NCBI RefSeq assembly: GCF_047238265.1
Contig: NZ_JBDFMM010000001.1
Coordinates: 2,480,001 to 2,544,000 of the forward strand
Direction of reading: 5' to 3'
Source: Paenibacillus_F sp047238265
GTDB taxonomy: Bacteria; Bacillota; Bacilli; Paenibacillales; NBRC-103111
DNA: 64,000 bases
The position numbers and the translations under genes were made by a program. Below, in pieces: positions 36,285 to 44,169 of this stretch. Under the pieces are notes generated by a model that saw nothing but the letters and a program-made list of their open reading frames with translations, was not told the DNA's origin and ran no database searches. Every line of letters begins with the position of its first letter. Position 1 is the first letter of the stretch.

Positions 36285-36689
36285 ATGAATTCAATGAACA
36301 AATGGCAGTATGGAGCGTTTATTTTACGGATTGTGCTCGGCTTGATTTTTCTCGTCCACGGGTATCAGAAGTTTGAAGGCGGACTTAGCGGCGTTGCCGG
36401 GTTTTTCGGCAGTCTGGGACTTCCGGGATTTATGGCGTACGTGGTGGCGGTCGTCGAACTGGCGGGAGGCATCCTTATGCTGATCGGGCTTGGCACGCGC
36501 TGGATTGCGGCCGCTTTCGCCGTCATTATGCTTGTGGCGATCTTTACGGCAAAACTGAGCCTTGGGTTCGCTGGAGGCTACGAGCTGGAGCTGGCGCTGT
36601 TCGGAATGTCTCTGGGGTTGTTCTTCATGGGCAAGCAAGTTTTGGCGCTGGAAAACGTATTTTCCCGGGGCAAGACGAACGCCCTGTAA
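36285..36689 (+). CDS. DoxX family membrane protein
   Basis: 134 residues, four membrane helices. DoxX signatures 'RIVLGLIFLVHGYQKF' (11-26) and 'VAVVELAGGILMLIGLGTRW' near residue 55. ATG after AAGGAGGAA. The DoxX family is linked to terminal oxidase or redox-stress membrane complexes. The paired operators upstream place it under the BlaI-type repressor, suggesting induction by the membrane protease's signal. Confidence 0.93.
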   Translation: MNSMNKWQYGAFILRIVLGLIFLVHGYQKFEGGLSGVAGFFGSLGLPGFMAYVVAVVELAGGILMLIGLGTRWIAAAFAVIMLVAIFTAKLSLGFAGGYELELALFGMSLGLFFMGKQVLALENVFSRGKTNAL

Positions 36690-36821
36690 ATCCATGCCGG
36701 CACTGAGTCTCATTGCGGCTGCGAACGTTCGGCATATAGGATCGGCGGCATGATCCCGTGACCGTTCCGCCAAAAAATAAGGTCCCGAGCGGCAGCCGCC
36801 GGCAGACCGATTTACAAACGA

Positions 36822-36856
36822 GAAAACACAGGGCCGGCGGGCTCTGTGTTTTTTTG
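36822..36856 (+). terminator. intrinsic terminator after the DoxX gene
   Basis: AAAACACAG-g-GCC/GGC-t-CTGTGTTTTTTT hairpin with T tail. Confidence 0.88.
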
Positions 36857-37064
36857 ACTGGAAATTTCGGTATCTCGGGGCGCGTTGAAAACAATTGTAA
36901 AAGTTTCGTAAATAAAATCATATTCAAATCGCCGCTTCTGTTGTAAAATCGGAACTATGTTTCAAAAAGGCAGCAAATATTGGCATAGCCTTTTACGGGA
37001 AGCAGAGGCTGTTTTTCAACGGAAGCGGCCGCCAACTTTACCAACACCGAAGGGGAGAGTCATC

Positions 37065-39341
37065 ATGAAGGCAAAGAAAGCAGTGAGTCTGACTGTATCC
37101 GCTATGCTGTTATTCGGAACCGTTTTCACAAGCGGCCGGGCTGCGGCGGAAACGGCTGCACCGGTTAAACCGGCTAAAGCCGACACGGAGATTTCCATTC
37201 TGGGAACCTCGGACATTCACGGTCGATTCATGCCGTGGGATTATGCACTGGACGGACCCAACACGAACGGAAGCCTTACCCAGCTTTTCACCATGATCAA
37301 AAAAGTGCGCCAGGAGAATCCGAACACGGTTCTCGTAGATGCCGGGGACATGATTCAAGACAACTCCGCGGAGCTGTTCAACGACCAGCCGAAGTCTCCT
37401 ATGATGGTCGCGATGAATGAAATGAATTACGACGCCTGGGTTATGGGCAACCATGAATTCAATTTCGGGCTGGACGTATTCAAAAAGATTACTTCGCAGT
37501 ACAAAGGGCAGATGCTCGGCGGCAATATTTACAAAGACAACGGGGACAGATTCCTCCCTGCGTATACGATTATCGAAAAAGCGGGCGTGAAAATCGGCAT
37601 TATCGGAATGGATACTCCGATGACGGCTGAATTTGAGAAGGGAACCGACCATCTGGACGGAATCCAGTTCAAGAATCCGGTGGAAGAGACGAAGAAAGCC
37701 GTCAAAGAGCTGGAAGGTAAAGTCGACGTGATGATCGGTCTCATGCACATGGGGATCGAGAACGAGAACGGCGTGCCGGGAACCGGTGTCGCGGACGTTG
37801 CCAATGCGAATCCGGAGCTGGCCGCAATTTTCGCCGGACATATGCATAAGCTGGTCAAATCGGAGACCGTCAACGGTGTTCTGATCGCCGAACCGGACAA
37901 GTACGGCACGCATGTCTCCCGGATCGACCTGACCTTCACGGAGAAGGACGGCAAAATGGTCCTTAAGGACAAGAAGGCGGCCGCTCTCCCGGTCAAAGAC
38001 GCAAGCGGGGTAACAGCCGTTTCCGATCCCGAGCTGGAAAAAACGCTGAAGCCGTTTCACGACTTCGCGCGGGCGGACGCCAATATCGAAGTGGCGCAGC
38101 TGAAAGGAACAAACCTCGTTCCGAAGAACGAGATTGAGGGCATTCCGAGCGTACAAATCCAGGAAACGCCTTTGTCGGACTTTTTTAGTGAAGTGATGCT
38201 GCATTACAGCAAGGCCGACGTAGTTGCGCACCAGATCGACAACGACAAAGCGCGTCTGGATATCGGGCCGATCAAGAAGAAGGATATCGCGTACAATTAC
38301 CAGTTCGCTCTCGGCGAAATTACGGTATACAAAGTGACGGGCAAAGATTTGAAGGATTACATGGAATGGGCGGTAGGATATTTCAACTCTACCCGTCCGG
38401 GCGACGTGACCGTCAGCTTTGACAAAAAACGCCGCGCATCCAAGTACAGCACGAACGATTTCTTCGGCGGGGTTAAGTATGACATCGATTTGACCAAGCC
38501 GTACGGAAGCCGCATTACGAACCTGCGTAAAATGGACGGCACCGCTATCACTGCCGGAGACAGCTTGAAGCTCGGCATGAATGCGTACCGGATGGACGCG
38601 CTCAAAGCGAAAGGCGGCGCTCTGGAAGGCCGCAAGTTCGAACAGCTCTGGTCGTCGAAAGACGCTTCCGCATTCGGTGAGATGGGCGGAACGATCCGCA
38701 GCCGCGCGATCGCTTACCTGAAAGAAGTGAAAAACGGGGTCTACGAGCCGAAAATCCAGGATAACTGGAAAATTATCGGCGTGGACACGACATCCCCCGA
38801 GCGTGCCGATGTGGTGGAGCTGATCAACTCGGGCATCCTCCCGGTACCGAAGACGGAAGACGGCAAATACACGAACGTGGAGTCCATCAATATTTTGGAC
38901 CCTGTCACAAAAGAAGAGATCGCCGCTCTTGCCGGAAAAGCAAAGGTGAACGCCAGCCTGTTCGATGCCGTTAAGACGAAAGGCGAATTTTACCGCAAGC
39001 TGAACGCGGCGGTTAAAGCGAATGGAAACGGCAGCGGAGAACCGACCGCACCACAGCCGAAACCGGAACCCAAGCCGGAGCCAAAACCTGAGCCAAAACC
39101 AGAGCCAAAGCCGGAACCGAAACCGGAGCCAAAACCGCAGCCGGTCGTTAAGAAGCAGGCGCAAGTGACGTCCTACTTCCTGAATGTACGGACCAAGGCT
39201 TCCGCGACGGCGAAAATTATAACCGCCGTACCGAAAGGTACGATTCTGGATGTGCTCGGCAGCAGCTACGGCTGGGTGAAAGTATCCTATAAAGGAAGCG
39301 TCGCTTACGTTTACGGCGAGTATGTGAAAATGCTTCCGTAA
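37065..39341 (+). CDS. secreted bifunctional metallophosphatase/5'-nucleotidase with SH3 domain
   Basis: About 758 residues; ATG at 37065 follows AGGGGAGAG and opens a signal peptide. Calcineurin-like phosphatase domain: 'LGTSDIHGRFMPW', 'VDAGDMIQD', 'GNHEFNFGLD' and 'FAGHMHK'. 5'-nucleotidase C-terminal domain follows ('ETPLSDFFSEVMLHYSKADV', 'YNYQFALGEITVYKVTGKD'). Then a Pro-Glu-Lys linker of repeated PKPE units (about residues 665-690) leads to a C-terminal bacterial SH3 domain ('SYFLNVRTKASATAKI', 'GWVKVSYKGS') that probably binds the cell wall. It likely salvages nucleotides outside the cell. Confidence 0.94.
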   Translation: MKAKKAVSLTVSAMLLFGTVFTSGRAAAETAAPVKPAKADTEISILGTSDIHGRFMPWDYALDGPNTNGSLTQLFTMIKKVRQENPNTVLVDAGDMIQDNSAELFNDQPKSPMMVAMNEMNYDAWVMGNHEFNFGLDVFKKITSQYKGQMLGGNIYKDNGDRFLPAYTIIEKAGVKIGIIGMDTPMTAEFEKGTDHLDGIQFKNPVEETKKAVKELEGKVDVMIGLMHMGIENENGVPGTGVADVANANPELAAIFAGHMHKLVKSETVNGVLIAEPDKYGTHVSRIDLTFTEKDGKMVLKDKKAAALPVKDASGVTAVSDPELEKTLKPFHDFARADANIEVAQLKGTNLVPKNEIEGIPSVQIQETPLSDFFSEVMLHYSKADVVAHQIDNDKARLDIGPIKKKDIAYNYQFALGEITVYKVTGKDLKDYMEWAVGYFNSTRPGDVTVSFDKKRRASKYSTNDFFGGVKYDIDLTKPYGSRITNLRKMDGTAITAGDSLKLGMNAYRMDALKAKGGALEGRKFEQLWSSKDASAFGEMGGTIRSRAIAYLKEVKNGVYEPKIQDNWKIIGVDTTSPERADVVELINSGILPVPKTEDGKYTNVESINILDPVTKEEIAALAGKAKVNASLFDAVKTKGEFYRKLNAAVKANGNGSGEPTAPQPKPEPKPEPKPEPKPEPKPEPKPEPKPQPVVKKQAQVTSYFLNVRTKASATAKIITAVPKGTILDVLGSSYGWVKVSYKGSVAYVYGEYVKMLP
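39045..39142 (+). repeat. coding tandem repeat for the PKPEPKPE linker
   Basis: 12-base units of the type AAACCGGAACCC/AAGCCGGAGCCA repeat about eight times inside the nucleotidase gene, encoding the proline-rich spacer between the nucleotidase and SH3 domains. Third-position differences between units show selection at the protein level. Confidence 0.85.
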
Positions 39342-39352
39342 CGAAACCGGGA

Positions 39353-39390
39353 CAAAAAGCAGTCCGGCCTATGGCCGGGCTGTTTTTTTG
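39353..39390 (+). terminator. intrinsic terminator after the nucleotidase gene
   Basis: AAAAAGCAG-t-CCGGCC/GGCCGG-g-CTGTTTTTTT hairpin with T tail, 11 bases after the stop codon. Confidence 0.92.
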
Positions 39391-39671
39391 CAGTCGGGGT
39401 CCCCTGTCGGCCTACGGCTCCTGGTACCAAGGCGTACGACGCGGTCGGGTCATTGACGCGGCAGGACCGGGCGTGCAACAATTTCTGGTAGAAGGCACCG
39501 CCGCCGTTATTATAACGGACCGGCCGTGCCGACACGTGATTTAAACGGAACTTCAGCGGTAAAACGGTTCTGATCGGCGAAGGTAGCGTGCTTAAAGCCG
39601 CAAAATCACACCGGTCGCCGTTGTTACCTTAACGGCTTAACGGCCATTAGAAGAAAAAGGAGCGGATTTTC
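39391..39671. other. intergenic region before the glycerate kinase gene
   Basis: No intact gene or named element is visible. The stretch holds only the AAGGAG ribosome-binding site of the kinase at its end. Confidence 0.4.
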
Positions 39672-40814
39672 TTGAAAATCGTCATTGCGCCGGATTCTTA
39701 TAAAGGCAGCCTGTCCGCCAAGGCGGCGGGGCTTGCCATGGAACGGGGCGTTCGTCTGGCAGGCATAGGGAACGTTATTACCTCCGTTATTCCAATGGCG
39801 GACGGCGGCGAGGGAACCCTGGAATGTCTGGTCGAAGGCACGAACGGACGGATTATTCAAACGGTCGTGAAGGACCCGCTGGGCCGAGACATCCCCTCCG
39901 TCTTCGGAATACTCGGCGACGGCCGGACCGGGGTCATCGAGATGGCGAAATCGTCGGGGCTGTATCTGCTGCAGGAATCCGAGCGGAACCCTCTGCTGAC
40001 GTCCACTTACGGATTCGGGCAGCTCATTCTGGAGGCGCTGAATGAAGGCTGCCGAAGGTTTATACTCGGCCTGGGGGGAAGCGCCACCAATGACGGGGGA
40101 GCGGGGATGCTCCAGGCCCTCGGAGTGCACCTGCTGGACAGCGAAGGCGCGGTTCTTGCGGCCGGTGCGGGCGGAGGAGCGCTGGACGAGGTCGCCGCAA
40201 TATCCACGGACAACCTCGACAAGCGGCTGGCCGGCTGCACGTTCACGCTGGCCTGCGACGTGACCAACCCGCTGCTGGGCCCGACCGGCGCATCGGCCGT
40301 TTTCGGCCCCCAGAAGGGGGCGGCGCCCGACGTGGTCGACCGGCTGGAGCGCAACCTTGCCCGCTTCGCGGATGTGATCCGGGCAGAGACCGGCACATCG
40401 GTGCACGGGCTGCCCGGCGCCGGCGCGGCGGGCGGACTGGCCGGGGGCATTCTTGCTTTTCTGAATGCCCGGGCGGAATCGGGCTTTTCCATCGTCTCCG
40501 CGGTGACGGGACTGGAGGAAGCCGTCAAGGGGGCGGATCTCGTCTTGACCGGAGAAGGCCGCATCGATGCCCAGACGGCCGGAGGCAAAACGCCGGCGGG
40601 AGTGGCGGGCGTGGCCGCGAAGCACGGCGTACCCGTTGTCGTGCTGGCCGGTTCCGTCGGCGAAGGGATCGGGGAGCTGTACGGGCAGGGGGTCACGGCC
40701 GTGTTCAGCCTCGTTAACGGTCCCATGTCCCTCGACGAGGCAATGCGGCGTACTCCCGAGCTGCTGGAACAGACTGCCGCCCAAGTACTTCGCGTTTTCG
40801 CGGTCAGGAAGTGA
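39672..40814 (+). CDS. glycerate kinase, GlxK/GarK type
   Basis: 380 residues, TTG start after AAGGAG. Phosphorylates D-glycerate to 2-phosphoglycerate with ATP, feeding glycolysis. Family landmarks: 'IAPDSYKGSLSAKAAGLAM' at residues 4-22, 'PMADGGEGTLECLV' near 39, 'LGLGGSATNDGGAGMLQALG' near 135 and 'DLVLTGEGRIDAQT' near 290. Its 3' end overlaps the convergent LysR gene by 11 bases, without a terminator between them. Confidence 0.96.
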   Translation: MKIVIAPDSYKGSLSAKAAGLAMERGVRLAGIGNVITSVIPMADGGEGTLECLVEGTNGRIIQTVVKDPLGRDIPSVFGILGDGRTGVIEMAKSSGLYLLQESERNPLLTSTYGFGQLILEALNEGCRRFILGLGGSATNDGGAGMLQALGVHLLDSEGAVLAAGAGGGALDEVAAISTDNLDKRLAGCTFTLACDVTNPLLGPTGASAVFGPQKGAAPDVVDRLERNLARFADVIRAETGTSVHGLPGAGAAGGLAGGILAFLNARAESGFSIVSAVTGLEEAVKGADLVLTGEGRIDAQTAGGKTPAGVAGVAAKHGVPVVVLAGSVGEGIGELYGQGVTAVFSLVNGPMSLDEAMRRTPELLEQTAAQVLRVFAVRK

Positions 40815-41757
40815 GCGTTTGCCGCGGCTCCGCCGGAAGATTTACCGGGGAACCGTTGTCTCCGGCAAGAAAGACCTTCCGAGTCAGCTCGATAAAGGCA
40901 AGCAGAGGCGGCGTCATCCATTTGTCCTTGTGCCAGGCGATCTGGGTAAACAAGACGTCTTCGGGCGCCTTCCAGGCCAGCTCGGCGAGCTTCCCGTCAC
41001 GCAGATCCGCCGCTACGACCATACCGGGCAAAAAGGCGATTCCGAGGCCCGACATGACACACTGTTTGATGGCTTCGATGCTCGCAAACTCGAATTTGTT
41101 CAGCGGGTAGACGGATACGGAGCTGAAAGACCTCTCCAGAATGGTCCGGTAGGAACAGCCGGCTTCCGTCAGCAGGAGCGTTTCGTGCTCCAGGTCCTTC
41201 GGCGTGATTTTCTTCATCTCCACAAGCGGATGTTCGGGCGAGGCGACAATTTTCAATTCCTCCCGGATCAGTGTTTCGACATGCAGCGTTTCCCTCGGTT
41301 TACAGCTGTCCATGATAAACGCGATATCCAGGACGCCTTCCAGCAGCTGCTCCCTGGCATGGGCATCCGAATTCGAAGGCCTGAACACCAGCTTCACGTT
41401 CGGAAACCGGGCCTTGAACTCTTTGAGCAGCGCGGGGAGACGGTAGGTGCACTGGCTTTCCTGAGCGCCGATCACAAGCGTACCGGCCTGTTCTTCGTCC
41501 CCGCGGACGGCCTGCTTGGCTTCTTCCGTCAGGGTGATGATTTTATCGGCGTACAATTTAAACTGGCGACCCGCTTCCGTCAATACGAGCCGCTTTCCGA
41601 GACGTTCGAACAACGGGGCTCCCAGCTCGGATTCCAGTGCTTTGATCTGCGCGGTCACACTCGATTGGGCAAAATTAAGCATCCGGGCCGTCTGGGTAAA
41701 ATTCAGATTTTCGGCGGCCGTTTTAAACGTCAGAAGCTGTTTCGTTTCCATCGCCAT
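40804..41757 (-). CDS. LysR family transcriptional regulator
   Basis: 317 residues. N-terminal winged helix 'LTFKTAAENLNFTQTARMLN' with 'AQSSVTAQIKALESELG', followed by the periplasmic-binding-like effector domain ('LVIGAQESQCTYRLPALLKE'). It is transcribed toward glycerate kinase and away from an NADPH-dependent FMN-reductase-like gene at 41956, the more likely target by the usual divergent arrangement. Effector unknown. Confidence 0.93.
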   Translation of the reverse strand: MAMETKQLLTFKTAAENLNFTQTARMLNFAQSSVTAQIKALESELGAPLFERLGKRLVLTEAGRQFKLYADKIITLTEEAKQAVRGDEEQAGTLVIGAQESQCTYRLPALLKEFKARFPNVKLVFRPSNSDAHAREQLLEGVLDIAFIMDSCKPRETLHVETLIREELKIVASPEHPLVEMKKITPKDLEHETLLLTEAGCSYRTILERSFSSVSVYPLNKFEFASIEAIKQCVMSGLGIAFLPGMVVAADLRDGKLAELAWKAPEDVLFTQIAWHKDKWMTPPLLAFIELTRKVFLAGDNGSPVNLPAEPRQTLTS

Positions 41758-41769
41758 ACCTCTCTTTCA

Positions 41770-41800
41770 TCGGATATATCGATTGATAATATCGGAATAA
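41770..41800. promoter_or_regulatory. candidate LysR-type operator region
   Basis: The AT-rich, partly palindromic stretch ATATATCGATTGATAATATC lies just upstream of the LysR start and in the divergent promoter region. It contains T-N11-A arrangements bound by LysR proteins, but the assignment is positional. Confidence 0.3.
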
Positions 41801-41955
41801 TCGTCTTAAGTGATCGTTCTCTTTATTGTAAAATGAGAGATGCAATCCGGCAAGACCGGAAGCAGGGAGCGCTTCTCCTGAGGTAGCGAATCTTTCGCCC
41901 TAAATATGGACGGACGTGAACCTGCCGACAAACGATCGAAGGAGTGAACGCAGTG

Positions 41956-42504
41956 ATGAAAATCGCAGTGATAGACGGGGGAACGCGACCCGGAGGAAAC
42001 ACGGAGCTGCTGACGGAGGAGGCCCTAAAAGGGCTGACCGTAGACCGTATCCGGCTTAACGAATATACGATCCGGCCGATTATAGACGGGCGCCATGCGG
42101 AAGAAGGATTTCCCGAGATGAACGACGATTACAAGGAAGTGATCGACCGGGTGCTTGCCGCCGAACTTCTCGTTTTTGCCACGCCGGTATACTGGTACAG
42201 CATGTCCGGAATCATGAAAAACTTCGTGGACCGCTGGTCGCAGATGATGAGGGACGGGAATTATCCGGATTTCAAGAACACGATGGGCACCAAAAAAGCT
42301 TTTGTCATCGCGGTAGGAGGCGATCTGCCGGAAATAAAGGGACTGCCGATGATTCAGCAGTTTCAGTACATTTTCGACTTTATGGGCATTCGTTTCGAAG
42401 GCTATATCCTCGGCAAAGGAAATAAACCCGGCGATGTCCTGGACGATGCCGAAGGAATGTTTGCGGCGGGGCAGCTGAGAAACAAGCTGGCGGCGCTGCA
42501 ATAA
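41956..42504 (+). CDS. NAD(P)H-dependent FMN reductase-like protein
   Basis: About 182 residues of the FMN_red/flavodoxin-like superfamily. ATG at 41956 is used; GTG at 41953 and 41944 are alternative starts and AAGGAG is at 41939-41944. FMN loop 'DGGTRPGGNTELL' near residue 7 and 'FATPVYWYSMSGIMKNFVDR' near 74. It probably reduces flavin or quinones with NAD(P)H. Divergent from the LysR regulator. Confidence 0.9.
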   Translation: MKIAVIDGGTRPGGNTELLTEEALKGLTVDRIRLNEYTIRPIIDGRHAEEGFPEMNDDYKEVIDRVLAAELLVFATPVYWYSMSGIMKNFVDRWSQMMRDGNYPDFKNTMGTKKAFVIAVGGDLPEIKGLPMIQQFQYIFDFMGIRFEGYILGKGNKPGDVLDDAEGMFAAGQLRNKLAALQ

Positions 42505-42579
42505 GAAAGGCCCGCTGTATGCTGCAGGCGGGAGCATCGGGGGAAACGCCTGAAGAACGATAAAGCCGAATACGCCTTA

Positions 42580-42905
42580 TGAGCCGGTCCGTTCTATGCG
42601 AACAGACCGGCTATTCGCGTTCCGGGCGTTTGCGGCAAGCCGGAACCGCGCCCTGGCAGCAGCGTCGGAAAGCATGTCGGTTTTATGCGAGACGCCCGGC
42701 ATCGCACGAATTGGAGCGCCGCAGCAAATCCGAAAGGCCGAATCGCGCCCTGGCAACAGCGCCGGAAAGCATGTCGGTTTTATGCGAGACGCCGAGTAGC
42801 ACACGAATTGAAGCGTCACAGCAATCCGAAAAGCACAAACCGCACCCCGGCGGCAAACGCCGGAAAGCCGGTATGCTCTAATCGAGCCAACCGGCTTTTC
42901 GTCTT
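42580..42905. repeat. 97-bp tandem repeat, about 3.3 copies
   Basis: Corresponding blocks begin at 42647 (CGCGCCCTGGCAGCAGCG), 42744 (CGCGCCCTGGCAACAGCG) and 42841 (CGCACCCCGGCGGCAAACG), exactly 97 bases apart, and a diverged partial unit precedes them (TCTATGCGAACAGACC at 42592 aligns with TTTATGCGAGACGCCC in later units). The array lies between two genes and ends against the 3' end of the acetyltransferase gene. Open frames crossing it are fortuitous. Confidence 0.88.
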
Positions 42906-43658
42906 TCAAACGAACAGGCCCAACCGGCCGTTCAGCGTTTTCTCCAGCTCCTCCGGAGTCAGCGGGCGCTTGCTTTTGTCGTTTCCGGTCGTTTCGATCA
43001 GCTGGTCGCCTGAAATCGTTACGCGTCCCGCCGCCGTCGCTCTAGTCGCGAGCAGTTTCTGCGTAAAGTGGGACTCCGGCGACGTCTGGTTGAACGCGCA
43101 CGCTTCCGCAAAGCTTTCCAGCGAGCGGGGAGCCGTCGAGAAGCGGTACAGCGCGATCCAGTGCCCATCCTCTCCGGCCCGCTGGAGATCGTACAAGCCG
43201 TCCGCATCGGTTGCTTTTGCGGCCCGGTATACGCCGCTTACATCCTCCACGGGCGTTCCGTCCAGCGGAACGGGGGAGCGGGCGGAGTCGCCGAAACCGA
43301 CATCGACCAGGTAGGGGTGGTCAAATTCCGCAAGAATGGCCGCATGACTTTCCGGCATTCCCCACGTTCCGTCCGGCTTGGCGACGGTAGCCGCAATGAG
43401 GCGCACCGTGAAACCAAGCTCCCTAAGGAGGGTGCTGAAAAGCCCGTTAAGTTCGTAGCAGAAGCCTCCGCGGCGGCGCCCGATCACTTTTTCGTAAAAG
43501 GAAGCGGTATCCAGCGTGATCGGTACTTGACGGATGACGTCCAGATTTTCAAAAGGCACGTGAAGCATATGACGGCGCTGAAGCTCCTTCAGGGCAGACA
43601 AATCCGGCTTGGCCGGACGGCTCGCGCCGATTCTTTTCAAATAAGCCTCAACATTCAT
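42906..43658 (-). CDS. arylamine N-acetyltransferase
   Basis: About 250 residues; ATG at 43658 after GAAGGAGGTG. Acetyl-CoA-dependent acetylation of arylamines and hydrazines via a Cys-His-Asp triad: Cys67 in 'RRGGFCYELNG', His105 in 'PESHAAILAE' and Asp119 in 'YLVDVGFGD'. N-terminal 'HVPFENLDV' is a family signature. A monocistronic gene in front of the ileS leader. Confidence 0.95.
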   Translation of the reverse strand: MNVEAYLKRIGASRPAKPDLSALKELQRRHMLHVPFENLDVIRQVPITLDTASFYEKVIGRRRGGFCYELNGLFSTLLRELGFTVRLIAATVAKPDGTWGMPESHAAILAEFDHPYLVDVGFGDSARSPVPLDGTPVEDVSGVYRAAKATDADGLYDLQRAGEDGHWIALYRFSTAPRSLESFAEACAFNQTSPESHFTQKLLATRATAAGRVTISGDQLIETTGNDKSKRPLTPEELEKTLNGRLGLFV

Positions 43659-43861
43659 GCGGAGCACCTCCTTCTATAGAAAGCCGATTCATTTTTCTAT
43701 TCCAGACTACCTCCTTACGGAAAGTCATACAAGTGCCGATTGGAAAAAAATAGATGTAATGCAAGAGGTCAGCGAATACGCCGCCCGGCACGGAAGAACA
43801 AATGCGGGTTGACATTTTGCCGAAAATGCTGTAAAAATGGAATATCTGAAAGTAAACCCGA

Positions 43862-44135
43862 CAAATTCATTGACGAGAACGAGTACGCTGATCCCTTGTT
43901 CCCCAGAGAGTTGGCCGCGCGCTGAAAGCCAATGTACAAGAATGAGCAGAAAATCCTCTCCGAGAAGGAAAGCTGAAGCAGGCAAGTAAGCTGACCCGGG
44001 ATCCCGCCGTTACAAGGGACGCGTATGATCGTACGCAGATGAGGTGCCGCATAGCTTGAACGACAAGGCTTTGGCGGAACAAGGGTGGTAGCGCGAGAAC
44101 CAATCTCGTCCCTTACGGGGCGGGATTTTTTTGTT
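43862..44135 (+). promoter_or_regulatory. T-box leader of ileS
   Basis: Stem I starts with GACGAGAACGAGTACG and contains AGAGAG; the specifier is probably ATC at 43953-43955 (context AAAATCCTCTCCGAG), decoding isoleucine. The T-box sequence AACAAGGGTGGTAGCGCGAG is at 44078-44097. The terminator AATCTCGTCCC/GGGCGGGATTTTTTT spans 44102-44132. Uncharged tRNA-Ile should stabilise the antiterminator and allow ileS transcription. Confidence 0.95.
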
Positions 44136-44169
44136 GTCTTCAGAACGAAGCCGGAAAGGATGACTGAAC

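Noticed and set aside
37110..39164. 684-codon minus-strand open frame
   Set aside because: Antisense shadow of the 5'-nucleotidase gene, with no recognisable domain.
42580..42905. CRISPR array or coding repeats
   Set aside because: Units are 97 bases with no spacer/repeat alternation; the open frames simply follow the repeat register.
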